Assembly (NCBI GenBank): GCA_027486845.1 | Contig: JAIXOL010000058.1 | Coordinates: 62,001 to 126,000 of the forward strand | Reading direction: 5' to 3' | DNA: 64,000 bases | DNA from: Cytophagaceae bacterium | GTDB taxonomy: Bacteria > Bacteroidota > Bacteroidia > Cytophagales > Spirosomataceae | Shown here: one piece after another, positions 51,738-61,779 of the stretch | How the letters are laid out: each line of letters starts with the position of its first letter | Numbering within the stretch: the stretch's first letter is position 1 | Translations under genes and position numbers: made by a program | Notes under the pieces: model-generated | What the model was told of the DNA's origin: nothing | The model's input: the letters and a program-made list of their open reading frames with translations, nothing else | Databases searched by the model: none

Positions 51738-52913
51738 TCAATCTAACACCACTTCTTTTTCTATTTCCTGAACACCATTCGAGATATTAACAATGTATGA
51801 TTGTAAATAAATATTAAACGTCTTATGATATGCAAGTCTAATGTTTTTGATAAAATCATCAGCAGCATCTGCTTCAACTAAATTTATTGTACATCCACCG
51901 AAGCCACCGCCCATCATTCTTGCCCCCACTACTGCTTTAAAGTTTCGACTTTGCTCAACCAAAAAATCTAGTTCTGGGCAGCTAACTTCATAATCCTGAC
52001 TCAGACCTTCGTGGGTTTCATACATTTTTTGTCCGAAAGACTTTAAGTCATTATTTTCTAGAGCTCTGCAAGCCACATCTACTCGTTCGATTTCTTCGAC
52101 AACGTATTTGCATCGCTGAAATACGATTGAAGGTAATTTATCGGCTTGACTACGTAGCATTGGTATCGTTACATCACGTAAACTATCGACCTGTGGAAAA
52201 GCAAATCGGAGAATGCGAATGCCCTCTTCGCATTCAGCTCGGCGTTGATTATATTCACTATCACCGAGGTTGTGTTTCACACCAGTATTACACAAAATGA
52301 GTGTATAATTAGGGAAATTAAAGGGGAAATACTCAAAACTGAGGTTTTGGCAGTCCAGTTTTATAACCGAATTTGTTTTGCCATGAATAGATGCAAACAT
52401 ATCCATTATGCCACAATTTACACCAGCATATTTATGTTCTGCTTGTTGGGCAATTATTGCTAATTCAAGTTTAGAGAGTTCTAATTTATATAACTGATTT
52501 AGTGCAAAACCAATTCCACTTTCAACTGCTGCCGACGATGAAAGCCCTGCACCAAGTGGAACGTCTCCACCAAATACAACATTAAAACCATTTTTGATTT
52601 GTTTACCTTTTTCAAGAATTTCTGCTAAAACTCCAATGAGGAAATTTGCCCAAACTTTTTCAGATTTTTGAATATTATCTAATGAAAATTCGTAGGAATC
52701 ATCTAAATCATAAGCATATAGGATGCATTTTCTGTCGTTTCGAGAGGATATTGCAAAATAAATCGCCTTGTCGATAGCTGCGGGGAGAACAAAACCATTA
52801 TTATAATCAGTATGCTCGCCTATAAGATTAATTCGGCCAGGGGCACGAACTAATAAAGTAGGATAATCCCCAAAATAGTCTTTAAATTTTTGGTTAAATA
52901 GTTCATTCAACAT
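51738..52913 (-). CDS. galK: Galactokinase
   Basis: This protein has 391 residues from the ATG at 52913 (MLNELFNQKFKDYFGDYPTL); the longer frame to 53006 contains the leader hairpin and is rejected. The galactokinase signature is GRINLIGEHTDYNNGFVLPA. The GHMP ATP loop PLGAGLSSSAAVESG and motif 3 in VGARMMGGGFGGCTINLV follow. It phosphorylates galactose to galactose 1-phosphate, the entry to the Leloir pathway. A LacI-type palindrome at 53136 and a hairpin at 52957 lie in its upstream region. Confidence 0.95.
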   Translation of the reverse strand: MLNELFNQKFKDYFGDYPTLLVRAPGRINLIGEHTDYNNGFVLPAAIDKAIYFAISSRNDRKCILYAYDLDDSYEFSLDNIQKSEKVWANFLIGVLAEILEKGKQIKNGFNVVFGGDVPLGAGLSSSAAVESGIGFALNQLYKLELSKLELAIIAQQAEHKYAGVNCGIMDMFASIHGKTNSVIKLDCQNLSFEYFPFNFPNYTLILCNTGVKHNLGDSEYNQRRAECEEGIRILRFAFPQVDSLRDVTIPMLRSQADKLPSIVFQRCKYVVEEIERVDVACRALENNDLKSFGQKMYETHEGLSQDYEVSCPELDFLVEQSRNFKAVVGARMMGGGFGGCTINLVEADAADDFIKNIRLAYHKTFNIYLQSYIVNISNGVQEIEKEVVLD

Positions 52914-52944
52914 TCTAATATCAATTGTTTGTTTTTGGAAAAAG

Positions 52945-52982
52945 AGTAAAAAAAGAAAGTCCCAATAAACTTCGGGACTTCT
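52945..52982 (-). terminator. Minus-strand terminator-like hairpin in the galK leader
   Basis: On the minus strand AAGTCCC and GGGACTT (plus 52957-52963 and 52974-52980) form a 7-bp stem followed by TCTTTTTTT. It lies about 200 bp after the stop of the upstream FG-GAP gene and 43 bp before galK. It may end read-through from that gene or act as an attenuator for galK. Confidence 0.55.
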
Positions 52983-53135
52983 ATAAAGTTTTGATAACTT
53001 AATCACTTTTGATTCTTTCTACTAATATCAAAAATAATATTAATTCGAATATATTATTGATATAATTTAAAAATCAGTCAGATAACTATAAGTTTAGTGC
53101 TTTAAATAGTGTCATTTTCGCCTATATCAAGGTGT

Positions 53136-53149
53136 TGCAATGCTTTGCA
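53136..53149. promoter_or_regulatory. LacI/cre-like operator upstream of galK
   Basis: TGCAATGCTTTGCA is an inverted repeat of TGCAA with a 4-bp centre. The extended 17-bp site matches the one at 61946-61959 at 14 of 17 positions, including the right flank CACA. It lies 223 bp upstream of the galK start and 40 bp after the stop of the FG-GAP gene. Confidence 0.6.
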
Positions 53150-53188
53150 CATGATTATTGAAATTATATGAAAGGCTCTATGTTTTTC

Positions 53189-56100
53189 TCATAATTTAGT
53201 TTTAAAAGCTCGAATACCTTGTTGGTTGATTCCAAATAAAATATAACCTTTCATTGAAACTGCCGAACGTACATCGCCTTTTAAATTAAAACCTGATTGA
53301 CGTTGTGGAATACTTACAAATTGTCCTTTGCCATCGCCTTTTAGTAAAAGTCCATAATTGGCATCATATTTACCAAACTTTAAACGAGACTTGTTTAAAT
53401 TACCACACATTACGATGTCTTTTCTACCATCTTGATTATAATCAGTTACTGTAATTGTATAAATAGGAGTAAACTGAACCTCAATTGGTAATGCTTTTTC
53501 TTCAAATTTTCCTTGTACATTTTGTGTTAGGAGAACCGTTTTTAAATAGTTGGCTTTCAGTTTTTTAGCGTCTTTTAGTTCATCCTCACCAAAAATCTCC
53601 GTCAGCGTTGCATTTGAATAGCTTTCGTAAGACGTAAACTTTGGGCGTTTGGTTGGAACTTGCTCCAATAATTCGTCACGAGTTAAATATGGATAGCTCG
53701 TCCACTGAACGCCTCCCGCTTGAATGTACATACACAAAATTGGGTCAATGCTGCCATTTTCGTCAAAGTCTTTATAATATAGCTCTGCAGGTTGCTTATC
53801 GCTAGCCTTACATTGACTATTTAAACCTAAATTGCCTACAAGTAGGTCGGGAGAACCATCAGCATTAAGGTCTTCAATCATCAGTTTATTCCACCAACCA
53901 GATAGTTTACGGTCAAAATAATTTTCTGTTTTATTTGTTAATTTACCTTCTGTAACTTCAAAAACCGTAATAGGCATCCATTCGCCAACGATTATCAATT
54001 CTTGTTTTTTGTCTTTATTTAAATCAACAAAAGCGGCATCAGTTACCATACCAATGTACTTTAATTCTTCGGGCGTATTTTCCTTAAATCGTGGAGACGA
54101 ACTATTTCCTGTGCCATCATTAATTAAAACATAACTGCGAGGAATGTTTGGATATTTTCCAACCGAAACTCGTCCGCCCACAAAAAGGTCGAGTTTTGAG
54201 TCACCATTGATGTCTGCTACTCGTACACACCCTGTGCTGGTGAACATAGCAGGTAGGGCAGAAGAACTAAGTTGAAAATCGCCTTTGCCATTATTCAAGA
54301 ATAGCTGGTCTTGTAGATTTGGGTCGTTTTCGGTGAAATTACCATAACCTCCATAGGCCACATAAATATCTTGAAAACCATCGCCGTTGGCATCGAAAAA
54401 GACTGCATCGCTTACATCAGCATTTGGGTTTGAGGGGAATTGTTTTTTGGAAAATTGTAAAGAAGTACTGCCTGATTGGATATGAAGTTCGCTGTTTTTG
54501 CCATAACTTCCGCCTACAAAAATATCTTCGAGACCATCATTGTTAACATCGCCTTTGACCATTACAGGACTAATGAATGATAGAGAATTGGTCAATAAAG
54601 GTTGTCTTTTGAAGTCATTATGCGTGGTTTTATTTTGAACTGAAATAATAGGAGATGTTATTTCTGTAAAAAAAGTACTGTTAAGAATGACCGAGTTTTC
54701 TTTGGTGGAAGCATTTTTTTCCTCTAAAACTAATGTCTGATTCCCCTGAATATTTTTCAAAATTTGACTTTTATCGGAGTTCCAAACCACCCTTATAGAG
54801 TCTATCTTATTGTTTTTACCCAAACCAAAATTCAAAGTGAAACTTACATTCGATTGATAACCACGAGTGGGCATTTGTTCTTGGTATTGGGTGTTTCCTT
54901 GGGCATAAAGATAGATTTTTGCTCCAATTCCCATTTTATTTTCGTTTTCGCCTTTAAGTTTTACTTTCAGAAACTGATTGCTGAGTTTTGTATTGGCTTC
55001 GTTTTGATAAATGAATGCTGGCGAATTAATGTTATTTACAATCAAATCCAAATCGCCATCATTATCCAAATCGGCATAAGCAGCACCACTACTATTTGAT
55101 TGCTCGCCCATACCCCAATTGGTGGTTTGGTCTTTGAAATTCAGTTTGCCATTGTTTCTAAAAATATAGTTTTTTACATTCGATGAAGGCATTTTTTGTA
55201 CTAATTCAAGAACATCGGTTCGTTGGAAACCACCTTGTTTGGTTGCCATGAAATCATCCATGTATTTCAAAAAATCTAGGTTGGTGTAATCGTGCAAATA
55301 ACCGTTGGTGATGTATAAATCCTTAAAACCATCGTTGTCATAATCTGCAAAAAGTGCAGCCCAACTCCAGTCGGTGTTTGAGATTCCTGAAACTTGACCA
55401 ATTTCACTAAATGTACCGTTTCCATTATTGAGTTGGAGCATATTTCGCATATATTGGTAATGAAACCCTGACCTTACACCTAAATCAAATTTATCATAAT
55501 TATCTGGTGCCATCAAAAGCTTCTGACGTCGATTGTCTTCGGGTAGCATATCGAGCGTGAAAATATCGGGTAGGAGGTCATTATTTATATCGGCTACATC
55601 ATTTCCCATTGAAAAGTTTGAGGTGTGGCCGAGTTGTTCATGACTTACTTCTCTGAATCCTCCTTTTTGATTATTGATGTATAAGCGGTCAGGCACGGCA
55701 TAATCGTTGCTTACATATATATCAGGCCAACTATCTTGATTTAAATCGGCAATTCCAGCTCCCAAACCATAAGATAATGCCGAACTTTGAATACCCGCCT
55801 GTCGGGTAATATCTCTGAAAAAACCTTTGTCGTTTTTATAAAATCTTGAACCACTTACTGCATCGTCAACTTTGATAAGTGCGGCTGTGCGTGCTTCATC
55901 AAGAACTGGAAGTGATTTTATGTTATGGTTTAGCAAAAACATATCTAAATCGCCATCTTTATCGGCATCAAAGAAGTAGGCATTCGTGGTTGATGCTGGG
56001 CTATCAAGACCAAATTTTGCAGCTTGTTCTACAAAAGTCGGAATACCATCGGCATCATTACCTTGGTTAATGAAAAGTTCGTTCGCTTTCTTTTCAGGTT

Positions 56101-56551
56101 GTAGATTTCCAGAGTGACAAACATAAATGTCCAATTTTCCATCGGCATTTATATCGACCATTGTTGTGCCTGTTTTCCAAGGGCCTTCTCTTCCTGCTAC
56201 GCCTGCTTGCGTGGTTATATCTTGAAATTGCATCTTATTCTTATTGAGATACAATTTGTTTTGTTGCATATTGCTAGTAAAATAAAGATCTTCAAGGCCA
56301 TCCCCGTTGACGTCACCTACGGCTACCCCTCCGCCATTATAGAAATATTCATACATTAAAACATTGGTATTCAGACCTTCGTTTATGATATTTTGAAAAT
56401 CGACGTGGGTTTTATCTGGAAAAAGTAGTGTGAAGATTGGCTCTTGTTTTTCCCCTTCATCTTCCACAGTGTTTTGTTCGGAAGAGGACTTATTACAAGA
56501 AATAAAGAATAGACTGATTAATAATAGGTATGTGAGCGTAGAAATTTTCAT
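53189..56551 (-). CDS. FG-GAP/VCBS repeat lipoprotein with ASPIC/UnbV domain
   Basis: This 1120-residue protein has a lipoprotein signal (LLLISLFFISC, Cys19). Many FG-GAP repeats with calcium loops follow, for example DVNGDGLEDLYF, DINADGKLDIYV, DADKDGDLDMFLL and DVNNDGLEDIFV, which build beta-propellers. An ASPIC/UnbV domain lies at about 535-610 (GIGAKIYLYAQGNTQYQEQM, TLNFGLGKN). Such proteins are frequent near SusCD pairs in Bacteroidota; they are expected at the outer surface and may bind glycans, but the role is not established. The gene is separated from susD by a strong terminator, so it has its own promoter. Confidence 0.9.
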   Translation of the reverse strand: MKISTLTYLLLISLFFISCNKSSSEQNTVEDEGEKQEPIFTLLFPDKTHVDFQNIINEGLNTNVLMYEYFYNGGGVAVGDVNGDGLEDLYFTSNMQQNKLYLNKNKMQFQDITTQAGVAGREGPWKTGTTMVDINADGKLDIYVCHSGNLQPEKKANELFINQGNDADGIPTFVEQAAKFGLDSPASTTNAYFFDADKDGDLDMFLLNHNIKSLPVLDEARTAALIKVDDAVSGSRFYKNDKGFFRDITRQAGIQSSALSYGLGAGIADLNQDSWPDIYVSNDYAVPDRLYINNQKGGFREVSHEQLGHTSNFSMGNDVADINNDLLPDIFTLDMLPEDNRRQKLLMAPDNYDKFDLGVRSGFHYQYMRNMLQLNNGNGTFSEIGQVSGISNTDWSWAALFADYDNDGFKDLYITNGYLHDYTNLDFLKYMDDFMATKQGGFQRTDVLELVQKMPSSNVKNYIFRNNGKLNFKDQTTNWGMGEQSNSSGAAYADLDNDGDLDLIVNNINSPAFIYQNEANTKLSNQFLKVKLKGENENKMGIGAKIYLYAQGNTQYQEQMPTRGYQSNVSFTLNFGLGKNNKIDSIRVVWNSDKSQILKNIQGNQTLVLEEKNASTKENSVILNSTFFTEITSPIISVQNKTTHNDFKRQPLLTNSLSFISPVMVKGDVNNDGLEDIFVGGSYGKNSELHIQSGSTSLQFSKKQFPSNPNADVSDAVFFDANGDGFQDIYVAYGGYGNFTENDPNLQDQLFLNNGKGDFQLSSSALPAMFTSTGCVRVADINGDSKLDLFVGGRVSVGKYPNIPRSYVLINDGTGNSSSPRFKENTPEELKYIGMVTDAAFVDLNKDKKQELIIVGEWMPITVFEVTEGKLTNKTENYFDRKLSGWWNKLMIEDLNADGSPDLLVGNLGLNSQCKASDKQPAELYYKDFDENGSIDPILCMYIQAGGVQWTSYPYLTRDELLEQVPTKRPKFTSYESYSNATLTEIFGEDELKDAKKLKANYLKTVLLTQNVQGKFEEKALPIEVQFTPIYTITVTDYNQDGRKDIVMCGNLNKSRLKFGKYDANYGLLLKGDGKGQFVSIPQRQSGFNLKGDVRSAVSMKGYILFGINQQGIRAFKTKL

Positions 56552-56566
56552 TTTTTAAGGAATGAA

Positions 56567-56620
56567 TTCTCCAAATTGGAGAAATGTGTAAGGTTGATAT
56601 TTTAAAATAAAACAAATATA
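56567..56620 (-). promoter_or_regulatory. -7 box and palindrome upstream of the FG-GAP gene
   Basis: TTCTCCAA-A-TTGGAGAA (56567-56583) is a perfect 8-bp inverted repeat 16 bp before the ATG. Upstream on the minus strand, TATATTTG (plus CAAATATA, 56613-56620) fits a -7 box; the -33 TTG is not well placed. The palindrome would be near the transcript start or in the leader. Confidence 0.45.
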
Positions 56621-56658
56621 CGAAGTTGTGTTGTGATAGAAAGAATACAATTATGAAA

Positions 56659-56708
56659 TAAAAAATGGGTAGTCCAAAGCTGTGATGCTTTAGACTACCC
56701 ATTTTTTT
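56659..56708 (-). terminator. Strong terminator of the susCD operon
   Basis: A 20-bp stem (56661-56680 with 56687-56706; one C-A mismatch, 6-nt loop) is flanked by A and T runs, directly after the susD stop on the minus strand. Confidence 0.93.
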
Positions 56709-56718
56709 ATAACCTTTA

Positions 56719-58575
56719 TTAGTATCCAGGATTCTGTACTAATTTATTATTACGGTTCATTTCGTCTCTATGAATCGGTAAGAAATAAATTTTGTCATCC
56801 CAGTTACGATTTTCTTTACCTGGGTCAATTTTACCGACGGTATAAGTATAATCGTAGCTTGTTGGGTCATATTTGTACGTTGAAACAGTTTTACCTGCCT
56901 TCAAAGTACCTTTAACATTAATAATACTTGCTTTGCGGCCAAGTGTTGTTGGGGCAATCATCCAACGACGTGCATCATGATAACGTTGTTCTTCAAATAC
57001 CATTTCAACACGACGCTCGTTGCGATAACGTTGGCGTAGAGCATCACCAGTTTCTGTAGTTGCTGGCATTCCTGCACGGAAACGAATCTGATTTAACCAT
57101 CTTCTAGCTTCAACATCTTCACCCAATTCAATACAAGCCTCAACATAGTTGAAAACTGCTTCAGTATAACGCAAGAATGGCCAAGGAATTTGCTGCCAAG
57201 AGTTTTGGTCAACTAAACCCGGATTTGGGTCTGTAAATTTACGCATATAATAGCCAGTATAACTGCCATTCCAGTCTTCGATGCTACTTTTACGAGTATC
57301 TAGACCAAAGTGAGTTCTCTTAGTGCTACCTGAAACGACCTCATATTCGCCAGTTTGAATTTGATTCGATGGGTCAAGAGGAGCTGCACTAGGTGAACGT
57401 GGTTTCCACGGCGAGCCTTCATATAAAATTGTTGAGCGTAAACGTGGGTCACGGTTATCGTAAGGAGCTTTTGCATGTTCTGGCTTGTTCCAATCGAATT
57501 TTGAGCCATCCATCATTTCATAATCATCAATCAACTCTTGAATTGGCGTATTACCTGCCCAATTGTTGTAGCCATTTGGTCCATTGAAAAGACCAACACG
57601 TCCACCATTTTCGTTTTTGCTTTGGATGAAATAACGTCCTAAAATTATTTCGTTTTGTCCGCCATTTCTTGCTAATGATTGATTTTGGTAGTTGGTAGCT
57701 GCTTGATCAGCTGTAACTGGAGCTGTAAGTCCAAATTGGAACCCAAATCCTGGTAGGTCTAAAACTGCTTTTGCAGCAGCTTTTGCCTTTTGCCAACGCT
57801 CTGTGCGATTTCCACTTACAAAACCCATAAACTCAGGTTTTCCGTAAGCTGCCATTGCTTTAGATTTTGCCTTAGCAGTTGGTACATCATACAAATCACT
57901 GGCTGCGTAAACCAACATACGAGATTTTAGAGCCAAAGCTGATGCCTTAGTTGCACGACCTTTTTGAAGCGATTTTCCATCAAGCAGTGCTGCTGCTTCG
58001 TCTAAGTCTTTTACAATAAAGTTTAAACATTCTTCAAAAGTATTACGAGCAGATAAGAAATCAGTATCATTTAATGAGAATGACTTATCAACAATTGGCA
58101 CACCACCATAATAACGAACTAATTGATGGTAGTAGTAAGCTCGCATAAATTTAGATTCTCCTTTCAGACGATCAACAATGTTACCTGTATTTACAAACTG
58201 AGGTTTTTCTAAATTTTTCAGAGCAAGATTACACGCTCTGATACGAGAATACATGTTTACCCAACTCAAAGTACCATTAATCCAACCTGGGTCGGCGGGA
58301 TTACTTCTGCCTTCAGTAATTGTAGTAATATTTCTGCCAGGGTGAGTAAAGATAGCTTCGTCGGTCAATGATGCGAGCATTTGCTCATCAAAACCTCCTT
58401 GCCCTAAGCCACCATAAATTTCACTTACAAAAGCTTCCGCTAAAGAAGCATCTCCCCAAACTACATTCTCTGATAATTGATCGAGAGGTTTGGTATCCAC
58501 AAAATCATCATTACAGCTTACTGTAAAAAACGAAACTGCAAAGAATGACAAAATTAATTTTTTGTACATTTTCAT
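56719..58575 (-). CDS. RagB/SusD-family nutrient-binding outer-membrane lipoprotein
   Basis: This 618-residue protein has signal peptide KLILSFFAVSFFTVSC with lipobox Cys21; an ATG two codons in is an alternative start. SusD features are the TPR-like helices with FMRAYYYHQLVRYYGGVPIV (about 125-145), ALALKSRMLVYAASDLYD and the C-terminal RNERRVEMVFEEQRYHDARR and YFLPIHRDEMNRNNKLVQNP. It forms the lid of the SusC transporter and captures glycan at the cell surface. It starts 13 bp after the susC stop, so the two are coexpressed. Confidence 0.95.
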   Translation of the reverse strand: MKMYKKLILSFFAVSFFTVSCNDDFVDTKPLDQLSENVVWGDASLAEAFVSEIYGGLGQGGFDEQMLASLTDEAIFTHPGRNITTITEGRSNPADPGWINGTLSWVNMYSRIRACNLALKNLEKPQFVNTGNIVDRLKGESKFMRAYYYHQLVRYYGGVPIVDKSFSLNDTDFLSARNTFEECLNFIVKDLDEAAALLDGKSLQKGRATKASALALKSRMLVYAASDLYDVPTAKAKSKAMAAYGKPEFMGFVSGNRTERWQKAKAAAKAVLDLPGFGFQFGLTAPVTADQAATNYQNQSLARNGGQNEIILGRYFIQSKNENGGRVGLFNGPNGYNNWAGNTPIQELIDDYEMMDGSKFDWNKPEHAKAPYDNRDPRLRSTILYEGSPWKPRSPSAAPLDPSNQIQTGEYEVVSGSTKRTHFGLDTRKSSIEDWNGSYTGYYMRKFTDPNPGLVDQNSWQQIPWPFLRYTEAVFNYVEACIELGEDVEARRWLNQIRFRAGMPATTETGDALRQRYRNERRVEMVFEEQRYHDARRWMIAPTTLGRKASIINVKGTLKAGKTVSTYKYDPTSYDYTYTVGKIDPGKENRNWDDKIYFLPIHRDEMNRNNKLVQNPGY

Positions 58576-58587
58576 TTTTCTAATTAA

Positions 58588-61500
58588 TTAAAATTTAATG
58601 TTTAAACCTAGGTTCATTACTCTTGCTTGAGGATAATACTGACCGTTATTGTTTGTATTTTCTGGGTCATATATTTTGAGTTTATCAATTGTGAATAAGT
58701 TTACTCCACTTGCATAAACTCTCATACTACTAAAACCAACTTTTTTACCAATTGTTTCAGGAATTGTGTAGCCTAATTCAAAGTTTTTTAAACGTATGTA
58801 GTCAGAACTTCTCAACCAATAAGTGTTATTGTTTGAAAAGTATTGGTCTGAACGGTTAGCAATACGTGGGTGAACATCACTTGGATTGTCAATTGTCCAA
58901 CGGTTTTGGTAAATATCCGATAAGTAATTACCGATATTTCCCATTTCGCCTGTTCCTATATATTGTCTTGCACCAGCAGCCCCTTGAATCAAGACAGTCA
59001 AGTCAAAATTCTTGTATTGACCACCTAAGTTTACACCACCTTGGAACATCGGAAGTTGAGTAAAATCTGTTCTTACTTGGTCATCAGGTGTAATTTTTCC
59101 GTCGCCATTGTAGTCTTTGTATTTCATATCTCCAGGGCGAAGTTCTTTTACAATTGCCGTGTAATCAATTCCACGAGCATCAATTGCTGCTTGGTCTTTA
59201 AAAACACCATCGTATAGATAAGCCATGAAAGTATTCATTGGGCGACCAGTAGTACGTTGCCATTCTGGAGCTCCAGGAGCTTCATCCCAGAAATCAATTG
59301 TGTTTTTGGCATATCCACCATTTACACTAATGTTGTATTTGAACTCACCAGTTTGTCCACGGTAGCCCACATTAAAGTCAAAACCACGGTTTGAAACTTC
59401 ACCAAAGTTTTGTGCAGGAAGTGTGATACCTGTTGATTGTGGCACAGAAGCATTTTTGAACCAAAGGATTTTTGATCGTTTATTCACAAAATAATCCAAC
59501 TCAAAGTTGATTTTTCCGTTGAATAACTGACCTTCTAAACCGATATTTGAGTTAGAAGCAACCTCCCAAGTAATGTTTTCGTTTGGAAGACGCGTTTCAA
59601 ATAATGTTTTTTGCTCTGCATCACCCAAAATATAACTACGGAAACCATAGGTAGATAGGTATTGGTAAGTAGCAGGTGTGCCTGAATTAGGAAGGTTCAC
59701 TTGGTCATTACCCAATTGTCCCCACGATCCTCTCAATTTCAAGAAACTAATAAAAGGAATACTTTTCATGAATTTTTCTTCTGAAAGTACCCAACCTGCC
59801 ATTACACCTGGGAAGAAACCATAACGAGTGGCTTTCGGGAAACGGTCAGAACCATCATATCTCCATAAAAATTCAGCTAAATATTTCTCTTTAAAGTTAT
59901 ATGCAACACGACCAAAATAATTGATACGAGCAGTTTCAAAACCACCACCACCGTTGTTTCTCTCTAAGTCACCACCCGCAAACATTTGGTCGAGAGCAGG
60001 CGAAATAAAGTAACGACGGAAGGCATTAAAGTTATTTCCTTCGATGGTTTCAGTATTAGTTCCTGCCAAAACTGTTAGTCCATGATTTCCAAATGTACGC
60101 TCATAAGTAGCAACACCACCCAATAAAATATTCAATTGGTCGTCATAAGATTGATTCAAGTTTGGTTCGGCTGGGCCTCTTTTACTTGCAACCAATTTAG
60201 GAGTTGTACCATCAGCCTCAAATCCTGAGCCTTGTTGGTAAAGCGTCCATGGAATTTGCCATAACTTTCTTGTTCCGAGTCTTTTATCAATTGCCGCTGT
60301 TCCAGTAAACTTCAAACCTTTAACCCACGGAATTTGAATATCAATTGAGCCATTGGTTTGTATATAATCTTGTTTTTGGCGGTCATAACCTGACAAGTCA
60401 GTTGTGATTACAACTGGATTTTCACCGTTTTCGATGTCAGGACCAGGGAAACCATTTGGCCAATACGCCTGTTGTTGTGGTTTTCCACGCATTTGCATTC
60501 TAAAAATTGCACCAGCCGAACGCGTTGGGAAGTTACGAGCCTCTTCACGACCTAAAATGCCTATATTTAGGTTGATGTACTTATTGATTTTAGCATCTAA
60601 ATTTAAACGAATATCATATTGCTGATAAGCGGTAGCCGAGTTTTTGTAGTATCCATCTTGGTTTTGATAACCAACAGATGCTAAGTATTTTACGCTTTCA
60701 GTTCCGCCCGAAATTTGCAAGTTATGTTGTGTTTGCGGCGACCAAGTTTTCAAGGTAGCCTTGTACCAATCAGTATTTGGATATAACCAAGGATCAGAAC
60801 CGTCAGCATACTTTTGAATATCGGTTGGTGAGAATGGAGCTTTTCTAATAGTACCATTTGGACGTGTAAATGAACCAGTAGATTTATAAGCAGCGTTTGC
60901 ACCCGCCCATTCGCTCACAGGTAGACCATAAATATCAAGGTCATTAAGCATACTTACATATTGCGAAGCATTGGTTAATTTAGGTATTACAGTTGGCTGA
61001 GAAAAACCTTGGTTAGCTGAGTATGAAACTACTGGTTTGCCAGTTTTTCCACGCTTAGTAGTAATTAAGATCACACCATTTGCTGCACGAGAACCATAAA
61101 TAGCCGCCGAAGCATCTTTCAATACTGATACACTTTCGATGTCATTTGGATTGATACGGTCAAGTCCACCAGCACGATTCGGGATACCATCAACTACAAT
61201 TAGGGCATCACCATTATTCAGGGTATTTGAACCACGAATACGAATAGCTGAACCATCAGCACCCGGCTCACCGCTACGGTTTACCGCCACAACACCCGCC
61301 ATACGACCTGCAATTGAATTACTCAAGTTTACAGTCGGCGATTTGATTAATTCAGAGCCTTTCACTGAAGCAACTGAACCTGTAATCGTTTCTTTTTTCT
61401 GAACACCATAACCAACCACAATTACCTCACCGAGGGTTTTTGTGTCGGTTGCCATACCTACATTGATTGTTGCACGATTTCCAACAAGAGCTTCTTGTGG

Positions 61501-61779
61501 TTCGTAGCCCACGATACTAAACACCAAAACTGCCTTACTGTCAGCCACAGTAATTGAATACTCACCATTTGCATCAGTTGTTGTTCCTTTTTGCGTGCCT
61601 TTGATGAGGATGCTTACTCCAGGAAGAGCATCTCCTTTTTCAGCATCAGTTACTTTTCCCGAAACTTTTTGCTCGAGGAATTTTCCTGAACCAACTTTAG
61701 CAAAAGCATTCGGAACAGACAATGCTCCTACAGCCCCAAGAAGTAGCACTACTAATGCCCGCAGAGTGAATTTTTTCAT
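58588..61779 (-). CDS. SusC/RagA-family TonB-linked outer-membrane transporter
   Basis: This protein has 1063 residues from the ATG at 61779, chosen because the signal peptide (MKKFTLRALVVLLLGAVGAL) starts there. A carboxypeptidase-like beta domain (VSGKVTDAEKGDALPGVSIL) is followed by the TonB box region GEVIVVGYGVQKKETITGSV, the plug (about 125-245, with GEPGADGSAIRIRGSNTLNN and SVLKDASAAIYGSRAANGVI) and a 22-strand barrel ending in YPQARVMNLGLNIKF. It imports a glycan or oligosaccharide driven by TonB. It is transcribed with susD and probably controlled by the LacI protein encoded upstream. Confidence 0.96.
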   Translation of the reverse strand: MKKFTLRALVVLLLGAVGALSVPNAFAKVGSGKFLEQKVSGKVTDAEKGDALPGVSILIKGTQKGTTTDANGEYSITVADSKAVLVFSIVGYEPQEALVGNRATINVGMATDTKTLGEVIVVGYGVQKKETITGSVASVKGSELIKSPTVNLSNSIAGRMAGVVAVNRSGEPGADGSAIRIRGSNTLNNGDALIVVDGIPNRAGGLDRINPNDIESVSVLKDASAAIYGSRAANGVILITTKRGKTGKPVVSYSANQGFSQPTVIPKLTNASQYVSMLNDLDIYGLPVSEWAGANAAYKSTGSFTRPNGTIRKAPFSPTDIQKYADGSDPWLYPNTDWYKATLKTWSPQTQHNLQISGGTESVKYLASVGYQNQDGYYKNSATAYQQYDIRLNLDAKINKYINLNIGILGREEARNFPTRSAGAIFRMQMRGKPQQQAYWPNGFPGPDIENGENPVVITTDLSGYDRQKQDYIQTNGSIDIQIPWVKGLKFTGTAAIDKRLGTRKLWQIPWTLYQQGSGFEADGTTPKLVASKRGPAEPNLNQSYDDQLNILLGGVATYERTFGNHGLTVLAGTNTETIEGNNFNAFRRYFISPALDQMFAGGDLERNNGGGGFETARINYFGRVAYNFKEKYLAEFLWRYDGSDRFPKATRYGFFPGVMAGWVLSEEKFMKSIPFISFLKLRGSWGQLGNDQVNLPNSGTPATYQYLSTYGFRSYILGDAEQKTLFETRLPNENITWEVASNSNIGLEGQLFNGKINFELDYFVNKRSKILWFKNASVPQSTGITLPAQNFGEVSNRGFDFNVGYRGQTGEFKYNISVNGGYAKNTIDFWDEAPGAPEWQRTTGRPMNTFMAYLYDGVFKDQAAIDARGIDYTAIVKELRPGDMKYKDYNGDGKITPDDQVRTDFTQLPMFQGGVNLGGQYKNFDLTVLIQGAAGARQYIGTGEMGNIGNYLSDIYQNRWTIDNPSDVHPRIANRSDQYFSNNNTYWLRSSDYIRLKNFELGYTIPETIGKKVGFSSMRVYASGVNLFTIDKLKIYDPENTNNNGQYYPQARVMNLGLNIKF

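Noticed and set aside
53029-53036. galK promoter with minus-strand -7 box TATTTTTG
   Set aside because: The box fits the consensus, but no TTG lies 17-23 bp upstream, so I did not call it as a promoter.
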